The notes: generated by a model from the letters alone, not told the origin. DNA of 64,000 nucleotides from Fibrobacter sp. UWB10 (GCF_900182935.1 NZ_FXUE01000004.1:62001-126000), one strand, 5' to 3'. Counted from the first letter of the stretch, positions 31,089-40,173 are shown. Numbers and translations: made by a program.

Positions 31089-33815
31089 ATGGAAATGAAA
31101 TCTTTCGTTGCGATTGACCTTGAAACGACTGGCCTTGATTTTGAAAAGGACGAAATCATCGAAGTGGCGCTGGTGCGCTTTGAAAACGGTGTGCAGGGCG
31201 AATCGGTCGATTACTTGGTAAAGCCTACGAATGCAACGCTTCGTCCGTTTATCGAAAGCTTGACAGGTATCAGCAATGCAGATATTGAAGCCGCAGAACC
31301 ATTTGCTGCTGTCGCTCAAAAGATTTATGCTTTCATTGGAGATTTGCCGATTGTCGCACACAATGCGATGTTTGATTCCAAGTTCTTGAAGCAGACTTTT
31401 GCAAAGGTCGGCATTTCGTTCGATGACCATCCGGTGTGGGATTCGCTGACGGTTTCGCGCATTGCCTACCAGAATGTGCCGAATCATCGCTTGGATACTT
31501 TGGTACAGGAATTGGGCATTGAACGTAGCCGCGCTCACCGTGCGCTCCCGGATGCGGAAGCATGCGGGCACCTTTTCGTGATGGCGCTTGACAAGATTGC
31601 AAGTATGGACCCGTGGCTTGTGAATGCACTTTCGAAGGTTGCCAGGGGTTCGTACTGGTCGCTGGTATGGAATGAAACCGAAGGCGCTTCGGATCTTCCG
31701 CAGTACAAGCTGCCGGATGTCCCGCTGGAAGATGCGCCGGCAAAGGAACGCGCTCCGCGTGTGAGTGAATTCTTTAAAGAAGGCGGCCTCCTTTCGACGA
31801 AGGTTGAAAATTTCCAGATTCGTTCGAATCAGCAAGATTACGCCTCGGTGGTGGAACGCAACATGCACAAGGGTGGCCTTTGCGTGCTCGAAGCGCCGAC
31901 GGGTTCGGGCAAGTCGCTTGCTTACCTGGTGTCTGCCGCCTGCAAGGCAGTGTCGGGCGAGCGCGTGGTGATAAGCACCGCGACCCGGGCACTGCAAGAA
32001 CAGCTTTGGAGTAAAGATATTCCGACGGTTGCGAGTCTGTTTGATGGCAAATTGAAAGCGGCCGTACTCAAGGGCCGTGAAAATTACCTGTGCCTTCGCA
32101 AGTTCGAAGAAATATTGAAAGCTCCGCAAAGCCTGTTGCTGAGCGACGAACGCGATTCCTTTATGGCGATTGTGCCGTGGGTATTTGAAACTACAACGGG
32201 CGATGTGAACGAATGCAATTCCTTTAGCCAGGGCCGCAATCGTGTGCTTTGGTCTAAGCTTGCAAGCTCTGCAAAGTCGTGCCTTGGTGAAAAGTGCCCG
32301 CATTACAGCAAGTGCCCGGCTCTCGCAGCCAAGCGCCGCGCCATGAATTCCAATTTGGTGCTGGTGAACCATTCGCTGTTCCTTGCCGATATGGCGGTGG
32401 ATTTTGCACTGCTTCCGCTTTATGAACATATCGTGTTCGATGAAGCGCATAGACTCCCGCAGGTAAGCCGTCAGGCATTTGGCCGAACCATTTCGTTCTT
32501 TGCTCTCAGAAATATTATCAAGACGCTTGTTCCGTCTAGGGGTCACGAAAACGAAAACCGCGACGGCTTGCTTGCCGAAATTGAAAAGCGTATCCCTGTC
32601 GAAGAAACTGAAATTCACAATCTTTGCGTGAACCTTTCTGAATCGCTTTCTGAAACGGAAAAGGCTTTGCATCGTTTCTTCATGAAGATTGGCAAGAAGC
32701 TTGCAAAGCAGAAGAATAACCGCAACGGCTTTACGTATTCTTCGGGAATTATGGCCGAATACGATGCGGATCCCTCTGCCTTTATGGACCAGGGCTTGAA
32801 CGCAATCAAGCTTGCGGATACCCTTGCCGCTGCAGTACGTGCGCAGCAGGCTCTTTCGGGCTTGTTGAGCGATGTGAACGGTCGCATGACAGAACTTTCC
32901 CGTTTCTTGCAGGACTTTGAATTCATTACCAAGGCTGGCCGTGAAGATTGGGCCTTCTATATGGAAGAACCTTTCAACCCGCATACCATCAAGTTGCATG
33001 CAAGTCCGCTTGAAGCAAGCGCTCCGTGGAAAGAAAAATTCTATCCGTGGATTAAGTCCGCTACGTTTACCTCGGCAACGCTTTCGGTTCAGGGCGACTT
33101 GACCTATTTCGTGCAAAAAATGGGTATGGATGCTCCGGGCGGAAAGAAGTCTCCGTTCTTGCGCGTGTATAATGAATCGGGCAAGAAAGATGAAAATCGC
33201 TCGGTGATTGTGGCGAAGTATTTGCCCAAACCCTCAACTCAGGAATACAACGACGCCGTAAATGAAACGCTTTGCGCTGTTTTGCCTGAAGTCGAAGAAA
33301 ATACGATGGTTCTCTTTACCAGTATTTCTGCGATGATGAAGGCTCAGGCAGCCCTCGCTCCGTTGTTTGCTGAAAAGGGTAAACTGCTTTTGTGCCAGCA
33401 TGTAGATGGTGCTTTGGACGGCCTTGTGGCTATGTTCCGCAAGTCCCGCGGCGCATGCTTGCTTGGTTGCCAGAGCCTGTGGGAAGGCGTTGACTTCCCG
33501 GGCGATGCATTAAAACTTTTGGTGATTCCGAAACTCCCGTTCCCGAATCCGGTGGATCCGCTGGTCGCAGGCATTACCAATAAGATGAAAGCCGAGGGCA
33601 AAAATTCGTTCAAGGATTACTTTGTTCCCGAAGCCTTCATGGAATTACGCCAAGGCCTTGGTCGTCTGATTCGTTCCGAAGAAGATAGCGGTAAGGTGCT
33701 GATTCTGGACAACCGTGTGGTTGTCGAACATTACGGCAAAACCTTCATGCGTATTTGGAATAACAAGCAGAAGATTGCAGGCTCCATTGACGATATTAAG
33801 GCTGCTTTAAAGTAG
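31089..33815 (+). CDS. DnaQ-type exonuclease fused to DinG-family helicase
   Basis: 908 residues from the ATG at 31089, which has AGGA six bases upstream; ATG codons at 31077 and 31095 are alternatives. Residues 1-170 are a DEDD exonuclease (FVAIDLETTGLDFEKDEIIE, VAHNAMFDSKFL, HRALPDAEAC). From about 260 a superfamily 2 helicase: Walker A APTGSGKSLAYLV, DEAH box FDEAHRLP, and LLGCQSLWEGVDFPGDAL. Cysteines in SCLGEKCPHYSKC have the C-x4-C-x5-C spacing of the DinG iron-sulfur cluster, with an earlier Cys in NYLCLRK. DinG helicases unwind R-loops and replication-blocking structures. The exonuclease-helicase fusion is common in Firmicutes. It converges on the GGDEF gene with a 7-base gap. Confidence 0.95.
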   Translation: MEMKSFVAIDLETTGLDFEKDEIIEVALVRFENGVQGESVDYLVKPTNATLRPFIESLTGISNADIEAAEPFAAVAQKIYAFIGDLPIVAHNAMFDSKFLKQTFAKVGISFDDHPVWDSLTVSRIAYQNVPNHRLDTLVQELGIERSRAHRALPDAEACGHLFVMALDKIASMDPWLVNALSKVARGSYWSLVWNETEGASDLPQYKLPDVPLEDAPAKERAPRVSEFFKEGGLLSTKVENFQIRSNQQDYASVVERNMHKGGLCVLEAPTGSGKSLAYLVSAACKAVSGERVVISTATRALQEQLWSKDIPTVASLFDGKLKAAVLKGRENYLCLRKFEEILKAPQSLLLSDERDSFMAIVPWVFETTTGDVNECNSFSQGRNRVLWSKLASSAKSCLGEKCPHYSKCPALAAKRRAMNSNLVLVNHSLFLADMAVDFALLPLYEHIVFDEAHRLPQVSRQAFGRTISFFALRNIIKTLVPSRGHENENRDGLLAEIEKRIPVEETEIHNLCVNLSESLSETEKALHRFFMKIGKKLAKQKNNRNGFTYSSGIMAEYDADPSAFMDQGLNAIKLADTLAAAVRAQQALSGLLSDVNGRMTELSRFLQDFEFITKAGREDWAFYMEEPFNPHTIKLHASPLEASAPWKEKFYPWIKSATFTSATLSVQGDLTYFVQKMGMDAPGGKKSPFLRVYNESGKKDENRSVIVAKYLPKPSTQEYNDAVNETLCAVLPEVEENTMVLFTSISAMMKAQAALAPLFAEKGKLLLCQHVDGALDGLVAMFRKSRGACLLGCQSLWEGVDFPGDALKLLVIPKLPFPNPVDPLVAGITNKMKAEGKNSFKDYFVPEAFMELRQGLGRLIRSEEDSGKVLILDNRVVVEHYGKTFMRIWNNKQKIAGSIDDIKAALK

Positions 33816-33822
33816 CCTGGAA

Positions 33823-34977
33823 TTATTCGTTAATGTCGCGGTGATTGTACTGCAGTTGCGTGTAGTAACTGGTTTTTTCTTCTTGCATGGATCTCATGAT
33901 TTCGTCAATGAAATCGTCCATGGTCTTAGAAGTATCGTAACTTTGGCTGCAAATGCAGGTGGTAAGCTTGTACGAATTGCTGAATGTGTTGACTTCGTTC
34001 AGGCCGGCCTTGATACGCGTAATGCACATGCTGACGGCTATTTCGTTCGTGGTGTTGATGAAAGCGATGAATTCATCGCTTGAATAACGGACGATAATTC
34101 CGAGTTCGCCCACGGCGCGATTTAGAACTTTGGTGACCTTGGTAAGGACCCTGTTTCCGATGACTCTGCCGTAATTTTGGTTGATCTTTTTAAAGCTGTT
34201 GACGTTTACGAGAATTCCTGTGACATGAAGGTCTTTTTTCTTTTTCTTGTATTCCCGGCTCAAGATTGCTAGGTAAGCATAATTGTAAACGTTGGTGAGT
34301 TTGTCTCTATAGACGCGTTCTCCGTGAATAGATGAGAATACGCCCGCGATTGCAATTGCGGTGCACGAAGAAATAGCGGAGATTCCGTAAAAGAGCGATT
34401 GGGCGACTGTCCCTGCGATAATCGGGAAAAAGAAAATCCAAACAGGGAACGATTTGAGCGGCCCGCCTCTGTGTTTGCAGATGAGATAGATGATAAGGCT
34501 GTCCAGTAAGAGGCCGTAATCTATAATGGTGTAAATCCAGAAGTATCTGCGGGTATAGACGTTGTTTGCGGAAATGTCAAAAATAATCGGAACGAAATTG
34601 TTGAGAATGACAAGAACCAGTCCTAGGACAATGGAAAAACCGAGAACGTTGCGGTGGGCGGTTGAAAAACGGTAGTTCAGGTGCTCGGCAAGGAACAGTA
34701 GCCAGAAAACACCGCTGAACATGTTGGTGAGGTATAGAAGTTCGTTGCTGCCGTACACGAAGATACGGGCGATTGTTCCGGGGCGGCCATCGGCCGTGTA
34801 GGCAATAGGATCAAGAACGCAGGTGCAGAACGTGAAAAAAAGCAATAGCTGAAGATAGGCGTTTTCGGACCCTCTTTCACGAAAGCGCCATGCGTTGCCC
34901 GCTATTAAAACGGCAAGTAACACTATCCCAAAAATATTCGTTGCGTAAACCGCTGTAAGTTCAAAAGTCGGTTCCAT
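33823..34977 (-). CDS. Membrane GGDEF-domain protein, degenerate active site
   Basis: 384 residues. Six or so transmembrane segments fill residues 10-215, then a GGDEF domain. The signature is SSDEF instead of GGDEF, the first metal-binding Asp is Asn (LVNVNSFKKIN), and the usual HxxGD helix reads RVIGN. Diguanylate cyclase activity is therefore unlikely; it may bind c-di-GMP or GTP, or act as a partner. The ATG at 34977 lies after GGGGATCAAC on the minus strand. The next gene upstream (35068-36225) has the same layout with an intact-looking site, so the two are a tandem duplication in which this copy decayed or was repurposed. Confidence 0.88.
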   Translation of the reverse strand: MEPTFELTAVYATNIFGIVLLAVLIAGNAWRFRERGSENAYLQLLLFFTFCTCVLDPIAYTADGRPGTIARIFVYGSNELLYLTNMFSGVFWLLFLAEHLNYRFSTAHRNVLGFSIVLGLVLVILNNFVPIIFDISANNVYTRRYFWIYTIIDYGLLLDSLIIYLICKHRGGPLKSFPVWIFFFPIIAGTVAQSLFYGISAISSCTAIAIAGVFSSIHGERVYRDKLTNVYNYAYLAILSREYKKKKKDLHVTGILVNVNSFKKINQNYGRVIGNRVLTKVTKVLNRAVGELGIIVRYSSDEFIAFINTTNEIAVSMCITRIKAGLNEVNTFSNSYKLTTCICSQSYDTSKTMDDFIDEIMRSMQEEKTSYYTQLQYNHRDINE

Positions 34978-34981
34978 GTTG

Positions 34982-35060
34982 ATCCCCTACTATTAATATA
35001 ATCACTTTTTTCGCAAATCGGTAGTTTTTATATAAATTGCCGATTTTATGTAATACGATG
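34982..35060 (-). promoter_or_regulatory. AT-rich spacer between tandem GGDEF genes
   Basis: AAATCGG (35014-35020) can pair with CCGATTT (35040-35046) over a TA-rich loop. It may be a weak terminator for the upstream GGDEF gene or promoter DNA for the downstream one. Confidence 0.35.
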
Positions 35061-35067
35061 TAGTGAT

Positions 35068-36225
35068 TTAGTGCTTACGACGATCCATAACTCTGTGAGA
35101 CGCATAGAAAGCCTTCTTATTTTCGTACATGCGGGAGTCAATGGTGTTGATAAAGGTGTCGACACTTTCTTCTTTTAAGTTCAGTTTGTAACAACCGATT
35201 GCGGCCGAAAGGTTGTATGCCTTGTCGTTCTTGTTGTTGAATTGCGAGAAGGACTGCTGAATCTTGTCGATGCAGGCCTGGGTGACAGAGTCGTCTTGAG
35301 TATTGATGAGAATAATAAACTCGTCGCCTGCATAACGGATGACAATGCCGAGACTGCCTACGGCTTTTTGCAAGATTTGCGTGGTGGCAACAAGAGCTTC
35401 GTCGCCCACAAAATGTCCGAATTCGTCGTTGATGCGTTTGAAATCATTAAGGTCGAGCATAAGGCCCGTAATATTTTGTTTGGGGCGCTTTGCGAATTTT
35501 TTGAGTTTGTAATCTAGATAGGTGCGGTTGAAAAGGCCGGTGAGCACATCGCGGTAAATCATTTCGTTTTGCAGGCTCGCTAAAATTCCGGCAATTGAAA
35601 TCGTAATGCTTGTAGGAATGACCGATATGCCGTAGAATACGGTTTGGATGATTCCGCCAATGAGGATGGGAACGATGAATACCCAGATAGGGAAGAATTT
35701 CAGGTTCCCCCCTTTCTTCTTGCTCCTATAGTAAGTGATAAGACTGTAAATGACAAGAAGGTAGTCGGCGATCAAGAAAAAGAAATACAGGCTTTTACGG
35801 GTGTACAGGTTGTTTTCATCAATAGAAAATACAACGGGGTAGAAGAAATTAATGATGAGCAGGATTAGACCGATGGATACAGTCGTGTTCAGAAACAGGT
35901 TTGCTCTTTTCGATATTCTTCCGTTCAGGTAATAGGCAAGGAATCGGTTCCAACTGAACACGGCGAACATGTTTGCGACGAAAAGCCAAGTACTTGTTAT
36001 ATAAACGGACGCGGTTGCGATAGTTCCCGAGAGGCCTTTTGTGGTATAGGAAATCGGGTCTGCGATGCAACTTGTCAGGGCAAAAAACATCATGGCGAGC
36101 AGGTTTGTGTTGGCGTGATTTCTGTTTTGCAGACGCCAAAGATTACATGCTATCATGACGGCCATCAGAACGATGCCGATGATATTTGTAATGTAAATAC
36201 TCTCCAAATTGAACAAAGGATTCAT
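35068..36225 (-). CDS. Membrane diguanylate cyclase (GGDEF domain)
   Basis: 385 residues with an N-terminal membrane domain of about six helices and a cytoplasmic GGDEF domain at about 215-370. The active-site loop reads AGDEF, a tolerated variant of GGDEF, with metal-binding residues intact (MLDLNDFKRINDEFGHFVGD). It should make c-di-GMP from two GTP. No RxxD inhibitory site is evident. The membrane part may sense a signal; the ligand is unknown. It is the probable parent of the degenerate copy downstream. Divergent from the phosphohexomutase gene with a 71-base spacer. Confidence 0.92.
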   Translation of the reverse strand: MNPLFNLESIYITNIIGIVLMAVMIACNLWRLQNRNHANTNLLAMMFFALTSCIADPISYTTKGLSGTIATASVYITSTWLFVANMFAVFSWNRFLAYYLNGRISKRANLFLNTTVSIGLILLIINFFYPVVFSIDENNLYTRKSLYFFFLIADYLLVIYSLITYYRSKKKGGNLKFFPIWVFIVPILIGGIIQTVFYGISVIPTSITISIAGILASLQNEMIYRDVLTGLFNRTYLDYKLKKFAKRPKQNITGLMLDLNDFKRINDEFGHFVGDEALVATTQILQKAVGSLGIVIRYAGDEFIILINTQDDSVTQACIDKIQQSFSQFNNKNDKAYNLSAAIGCYKLNLKEESVDTFINTIDSRMYENKKAFYASHRVMDRRKH

Positions 36226-36296
36226 TGTTTTGTGCCTTCTTCAACCTTTAATAATACATAATATTTTTGTATCTTTTTGATAAAATTGGAGAATTT

Positions 36297-37637
36297 ATGT
36301 CTAAATTAATGCGTTCTATTTCGGGTATCCGCGGAATTGTGGGCGATACCCTTACCCCCCAAGTTTTAAAGAGCCATGTAAGCGCCTTTTTGCAGATTAC
36401 CAAGGCCAAGCGTGTGGTAATCGGCCGCGATAGCCGCCCGACGGGCGACGCTATCAGTCAGTTTGTCGCGGGCATCTGTCGTCTGTCGGGCGTAGACGTT
36501 GTAGAGGTCGGCCTTTCGACGACCCCTTCCGTTGAAATCCTTACGACCGAACTGAAGGCCGACGCTGGCATTATCATTACCGCAAGCCACAATCCGCTGG
36601 AATGGAACGCCCTCAAGTTCCTGAACAACAAGGGATTGTTCCTTGGTCCTGCCGACGTGAAGCAACTTTTTGAACTTGCCGATGCCGATGACTTTAAGTA
36701 TCCGGATTACCGCGGCATGGGCAAGTATGAATTCATGAAGGATGCCGACGGCGTGCATGTCGATGGCACTTTGAAGATTCCGTTTGTTGATGTGGAAGCT
36801 ATTAAGGCCAAGCATTTCAAGGTGGCAGTCGATGCCGTGAATGGCGCTGGCAGCTACATTGTGCCGCGCCTGTTGGAACAGCTCGGTTGCGAAGTGGTGC
36901 GCGTGCACTGCGAACCCGATGGCACGTTCCCGCGTGGTGCCGAACCGATTCCCGAAAATTTGGGCGACCTGCGCAAGGCTGTAAAGGATAACGGTTGCGC
37001 TGTGGGCTTTGCGGTGGATCCGGATGCGGACCGTTGCGCTCTTGTCGATGGCCTTGGTCAGAGCATTGGCGAAGAATACACGCTTGCCATTGCGACCGAA
37101 GAAGTTCTTAGCCAGAAGAAAGGTGGCGTTTGTGTTAATTTGTCTACAAGTCGCATGAACGAAGACGTTGCCGAAAAGTATGGCTGTGAATTCAGCCGCG
37201 CTAAGGTCGGCGAAATTAACGTAAGCTTGCAGATGATTGAAAAGGGCTGCGTTATCGGTGGCGAAGGCAACGGCGGCGTGATTCTCCCGGCCCTCCACTA
37301 CGGTCGCGATAGCCTCGTGGCTGCTGCTCTCGTGCTCAGCTGGATGGCTCACCATAACGGCGGTCCGGAAAAGTTCGTGGCTGAAAATCCGTCTTACGCC
37401 ATGCCCAAGAAAAAGTTTGAACTCGGCGACAAAAAGGTGGCTGATATCTTGCCCAAGGTCAAGGCTGAATTTGCAGGCTGGACCATGGATGAACGCGATG
37501 GCCTGTGGCTTGGCAAGGAAAAGTCTTGGGTGCATGTGCGCGCCAGCAATACGGAACCGGTTATCCGTGTTATTGCCGAGGCTCCGACTGCTGAAGAAGC
37601 CGAAGCTCTCTGCACTAAAGTCGAAAAACTTATATAG
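36297..37637 (+). CDS. glmM: Phosphohexomutase (phosphoglucosamine/phosphomannomutase family)
   Basis: 446 residues. The ATG at 36297 has GGAG 5 bases upstream; the frame opens 30 bases earlier without a site. Alpha-D-phosphohexomutase blocks: ISGIRGIVGD, catalytic serine TASHNPLEWNALKFL (Ser near 100), magnesium loop VDPDADRC, sugar-binding GGEGNGGVI, and phosphate-binding RASNTEPVIRV. The GEGNGG sugar loop is the form often annotated glmM outside proteobacteria, giving GlcN-1-P for peptidoglycan; phosphomannomutase activity cannot be excluded by sequence alone. It is followed by a 422-base structured non-coding region. Confidence 0.88.
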   Translation: MSKLMRSISGIRGIVGDTLTPQVLKSHVSAFLQITKAKRVVIGRDSRPTGDAISQFVAGICRLSGVDVVEVGLSTTPSVEILTTELKADAGIIITASHNPLEWNALKFLNNKGLFLGPADVKQLFELADADDFKYPDYRGMGKYEFMKDADGVHVDGTLKIPFVDVEAIKAKHFKVAVDAVNGAGSYIVPRLLEQLGCEVVRVHCEPDGTFPRGAEPIPENLGDLRKAVKDNGCAVGFAVDPDADRCALVDGLGQSIGEEYTLAIATEEVLSQKKGGVCVNLSTSRMNEDVAEKYGCEFSRAKVGEINVSLQMIEKGCVIGGEGNGGVILPALHYGRDSLVAAALVLSWMAHHNGGPEKFVAENPSYAMPKKKFELGDKKVADILPKVKAEFAGWTMDERDGLWLGKEKSWVHVRASNTEPVIRVIAEAPTAEEAEALCTKVEKLI

Positions 37638-37763
37638 TCTTCGCTATGCGGCGTTGTTCGCCCCCTCACGTACGACTTAGTACGCTACGGGGGTGAGCGC
37701 TACTGAAACTCCGCACTTTAGTGCGGGAAATGGGCGTAGCCCATTGTTCGTTGAAGGATGTCG

Positions 37764-37810
37764 TAATCCTATCTTGTCAGAAACTTGTTTCTGTATCAAG
37801 ATAGAGATTA
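37764..37810 (+). ncRNA. Long bulged hairpin, candidate structured RNA element
   Basis: TAATC+CTATCTTG (37764-37776) pairs with CAAGATAG, a bulged A, and GATTA (37797-37810); inside it AGAAAC/GTTTCT (3779-37792 of this span, i.e. 37779-37784 with 37787-37792) form a second stem. Compensated length and two-tier form suggest selection on RNA structure; transcription is not shown. Confidence 0.4.
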
Positions 37811-37857
37811 GGACCTGGCCTAGCTCGACTCTCTAAGTTTTTCTTTGATTCATTTTG

Positions 37858-37882
37858 TGCTCGCTTTATGCGAGCATTTTTT
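37858..37882 (+). terminator. Intrinsic terminator
   Basis: TGCTCGC (37858-37864), loop TTTAT, GCGAGCA (37870-37876), then six T. It reads in the plus direction and would end either the phosphohexomutase transcript or a separate RNA made from 37640-37850. Confidence 0.85.
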
Positions 37883-38004
37883 ATTGCGATGGAACTGAGC
37901 GGTCTCTGTGAGCAAAAAGCGACCCGGTGTTAACGGGTCGTGATTGCGAGAGCGAGGCGATATCACATTCTTGGATATGCAATAGAGCCGAGCGGTCTTA
38001 TAAC

Positions 38005-38034
38005 AAAAGGGTTCGCCTTTGATGGCGAACCCTT
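38005..38034 (-). terminator. Intrinsic terminator of the esterase gene
   Basis: Perfect 11-bp stem AAGGGTTCGCC (38007-38017) / GGCGAACCCTT (38024-38034), with four T following on the minus strand. Confidence 0.85.
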
Positions 38035-38059
38035 GAGGTTGGAGTGTGTGTAGGAAATT

Positions 38060-39559
38060 TTAGAACTGTTCGAAGAACTTGTGAACTTCTTCAGGAACCC
38101 AGGTGTTCTGCCAGTTGCCGTTGTCGTAGGCTGTCCACTGGTGCTGACCGTTCCAGCTGCAGAACTTGACCGGGAAGCGTTCGTCGACGGTTGTGAAGTC
38201 ATAGCAGAGGTGTCCGCTGCCACCGACTTCCTTCGGCTTTTCTGCGCTGGCGTCGGTGAAGTTGCCATCTGCGTCGGCCTTACCGTTGTTCTTGAGGATG
38301 CGCTTGAGTGCACTGTCACGAGCGCGGTTGTATTGGCAGGTGCCGTCGTTCTTGCCGTGCACAGCCATCCAGGCGATAGGCAAGCCCTTGTTCTTCGGCA
38401 AGTAGATGTTGTAGTCGGCGGTTGCATAGACAGCGACTGCGCGCAGGCGGTCTTGCATGTCCTGGGCCATGGAGTTCGTGACCATGGCACCGAAGCTGAA
38501 GCCCGTCATGAACACGCGGCTGGTGTCAATGCAGTAGTTTTCTTCGAGAGTCGTAAGCAACTGGTTAATGAACACGTGGTCCTTGTCGCTAGATACGCTC
38601 CACGGCATACCGTCGGTATCGCCACGCGGAGAAACGAAGATGTAGTTGCCTTCGGTGTCGAGTTTTTGCTGGCCGTAGTACGGACTCGGATGGTCCTGGT
38701 CCGCATAGTGGTGAACGAAGTCTTCGGCGTTAGAGCCCATGCAGTGCATGGCGAAGAGCAACTTGTAAGGTTTCTTGTTGTCGTAGTTCTTCGGTAGCGT
38801 GATGAAGTATTCGCGGTTGTCGCTGCCGACTCTCATTTCGAAACGGTCGCCGTTTTCGACACTCTTGGTCTTTTGCAGCTTGGAAGTCGTGCCGCAGCCC
38901 TTACTCGGGGTCGGGGTGTTCTTCATTGCGTAACCGAACTTGAATGTCGGTTCAGAAGAGACTTCATTAAGCTTGATGCTTACGGTTGTGTCAAGGTTCG
39001 GGAGGTATGTCTTGAGGGTGTCATAGCCTTCGAAAGTGACTCTCAAGGTGTCCTGTTCGTTGGAAAGTCTTGCGAGAGCCTGGTGCTTCTGCATTGCAGA
39101 ACCAGAGAAGCTACCGGAAGCGTTAAAGCGAATCGTTTCTTGTGCAGAACCGAGCTTGACGCGGGCGAGGTAGGTGCCCTGAGCTTCGATAACGGAATTC
39201 AGATCCACAGAGCCGGAACCCTGGAAGGTCTGAGCAAAGACCTGGTTGCCGACCATATCAAAAATCTTGACCTGAACCGGGGTGCTACCATTCTGAGTAA
39301 AGTTCAAAACGCCGTTAGTGACGCTGAAACCGCCGGCGCTACGAGCCTGTGTAAGACCGATTGTTTCTTCCTGGAAGGTGAACTTGCCTTGTTCATCAGT
39401 GGTGGTGGACTTGTTTCTCTTGAGGAGCTTTACGTCCGCGCCCTGGATAGCCTTGCCGTCTTTACCGGTGACGGTACCGTTCAATGTATATGCAGATGCT
39501 GTGCCGCACAATGCAGCAACAAGTGCTGTTGATAACAGCGTTGAGAACTGCTTTCCCAT
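38060..39559 (-). CDS. Secreted CE1-type esterase (feruloyl/acetyl-xylan esterase-like)
   Basis: 499 residues; ATG at 39559 with AAGGAGTAAGT upstream. Signal peptide MGKQFSTLLSTALVAALCGTASA. Residues 24-90 form a carboxypeptidase-regulatory-like beta domain (LNGTVTGKDGKAIQGADVKLL), then a T9SS-like beta unit (VQVKIFDMVGNQVF). The C-terminal half is an alpha/beta hydrolase of the CE1/PHB-depolymerase type: YKLLFAMHCMGSNAEDF, nucleophile GFSFGA, and a late His in NGQHQWT. Such enzymes remove ferulate or acetate from hemicellulose, which fits a fibre-degrading bacterium. The exact substrate is not certain. Confidence 0.88.
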   Translation of the reverse strand: MGKQFSTLLSTALVAALCGTASAYTLNGTVTGKDGKAIQGADVKLLKRNKSTTTDEQGKFTFQEETIGLTQARSAGGFSVTNGVLNFTQNGSTPVQVKIFDMVGNQVFAQTFQGSGSVDLNSVIEAQGTYLARVKLGSAQETIRFNASGSFSGSAMQKHQALARLSNEQDTLRVTFEGYDTLKTYLPNLDTTVSIKLNEVSSEPTFKFGYAMKNTPTPSKGCGTTSKLQKTKSVENGDRFEMRVGSDNREYFITLPKNYDNKKPYKLLFAMHCMGSNAEDFVHHYADQDHPSPYYGQQKLDTEGNYIFVSPRGDTDGMPWSVSSDKDHVFINQLLTTLEENYCIDTSRVFMTGFSFGAMVTNSMAQDMQDRLRAVAVYATADYNIYLPKNKGLPIAWMAVHGKNDGTCQYNRARDSALKRILKNNGKADADGNFTDASAEKPKEVGGSGHLCYDFTTVDERFPVKFCSWNGQHQWTAYDNGNWQNTWVPEEVHKFFEQF

Positions 39560-39686
39560 ACTTACTCCTTTTTGGGCCCAAAACACTCTTTAGCCCTCTA
39601 TCCCAAAAATATATTTCATGGGGTGATTTGTACCGGAAAAATTACAGGGCTCATTGATAAACTGTCCATAACAAAAAATTTACACA

Positions 39687-39710
39687 AAAAGACCCCTTTC
39701 GGGGTCTTTT
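39687..39710. terminator. Terminator of hsp20-like gene
   Basis: AAAAGACCCC-TTTC-GGGGTCTTTT, perfect 10-bp stem. On the minus strand it ends in TTTTTG, as needed after the hsp20 gene. Confidence 0.85.
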
Positions 39711-39752
39711 CGGGGAAGGAGTATGATGAAAAAAATTAATTTTTACACGATT

Positions 39753-39773
39753 TTTGCCCCTTTTGGGGGCAAA
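39753..39773. other. Second G+C-rich hairpin behind hsp20 gene
   Basis: TTTGCCCC (39753-39760) pairs with GGGGCAAA (39766-39773). Without a strong T-run it may be an mRNA stabiliser ahead of the true terminator. Confidence 0.5.
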
Positions 39774-39801
39774 TTTCGCGTATTTTGGGGACTTTTTAGG
39801 C

Positions 39802-40173
39802 TTAGTCAATCGTCAGTTTGCGGGCGGCTGCGGCCTGCTTTTTTGACAAGGCGAACGACAAGACGCCGTTTTCGAGGGAGACCTTGATGTTTTCGGTGTC
39901 GATATCGTCGGCCAGGCGGAAGCTGCGCTCGTAAGTGAACTTGCTTTCCTTGCGGTTACGCGTTGCCTTGACGGTGATGATGTTCTTTTCGACCTGGATG
40001 TCCAAGTCTTCCTTCTTGACGCCCGGGAGTTCCACTTCAAGCATGAAGCCGTTGTCGACTTCATAGTAGTCGGCCTTGGGCGTGTAGCTGCATTCGTTCT
40101 GGGCGTTGCAGGCGTTCAAGTTGTCAAGGAAGTTCTGGATACCGTAGAAAGTGCTCGGAATAAACTGTGTCAT
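39802..40173 (-). CDS. Small heat-shock protein, Hsp20/alpha-crystallin family
   Basis: 123 residues, start at 40173 with AAAGAGG upstream; the longer frame lacks a site. The alpha-crystallin domain covers residues 35-120 (VDNGFMLEVELPGVKKEDLD, key LPGVKKEDLDI; and SLENGVLSFALSK with the conserved NGVL). It holds unfolded proteins without ATP for refolding by DnaK. The C-terminal IxI motif is weak (KLTID). It stands alone between two terminators, so it is its own transcript. No CIRCE or clear heat-shock promoter is seen in 40174-40361. Confidence 0.93.
   Translation of the reverse strand: MTQFIPSTFYGIQNFLDNLNACNAQNECSYTPKADYYEVDNGFMLEVELPGVKKEDLDIQVEKNIITVKATRNRKESKFTYERSFRLADDIDTENIKVSLENGVLSFALSKKQAAAARKLTID

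Larger units (their letters stand above)
37638..38059. other. 422-bp non-coding region with at least six stem-loops
   Basis: No plausible gene. In order: CCCCC...GGGGG with inner CGTAC/GTACG near 37661-37693; CCGCAC-TTTA-GTGCGG near 37709-37726; AATGGGC-GTA-GCCCATT near 37728-37745; a long 13-bp stem with one bulge at 37764-37810; a terminator at 37858-37882; CGACCCG/CGGGTCG at 37920-37940; a terminator for the minus gene at 38007-38034. GAGCGGTCT occurs twice in the same orientation (37897-37905 and 37990-37998). Could be a structured RNA followed by a terminator, or a dispersed intergenic repeat. No tmRNA, SRP RNA or RNase P core was recognised. Confidence 0.6.

Noticed and set aside
30966-33116. 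716-codon minus-strand reading frame
   Set aside because: Antisense to the exonuclease-helicase gene; no recognisable motif or start.
37638-37860. tmRNA, SRP RNA or RNase P RNA
   Set aside because: None of their conserved cores could be found in either strand.
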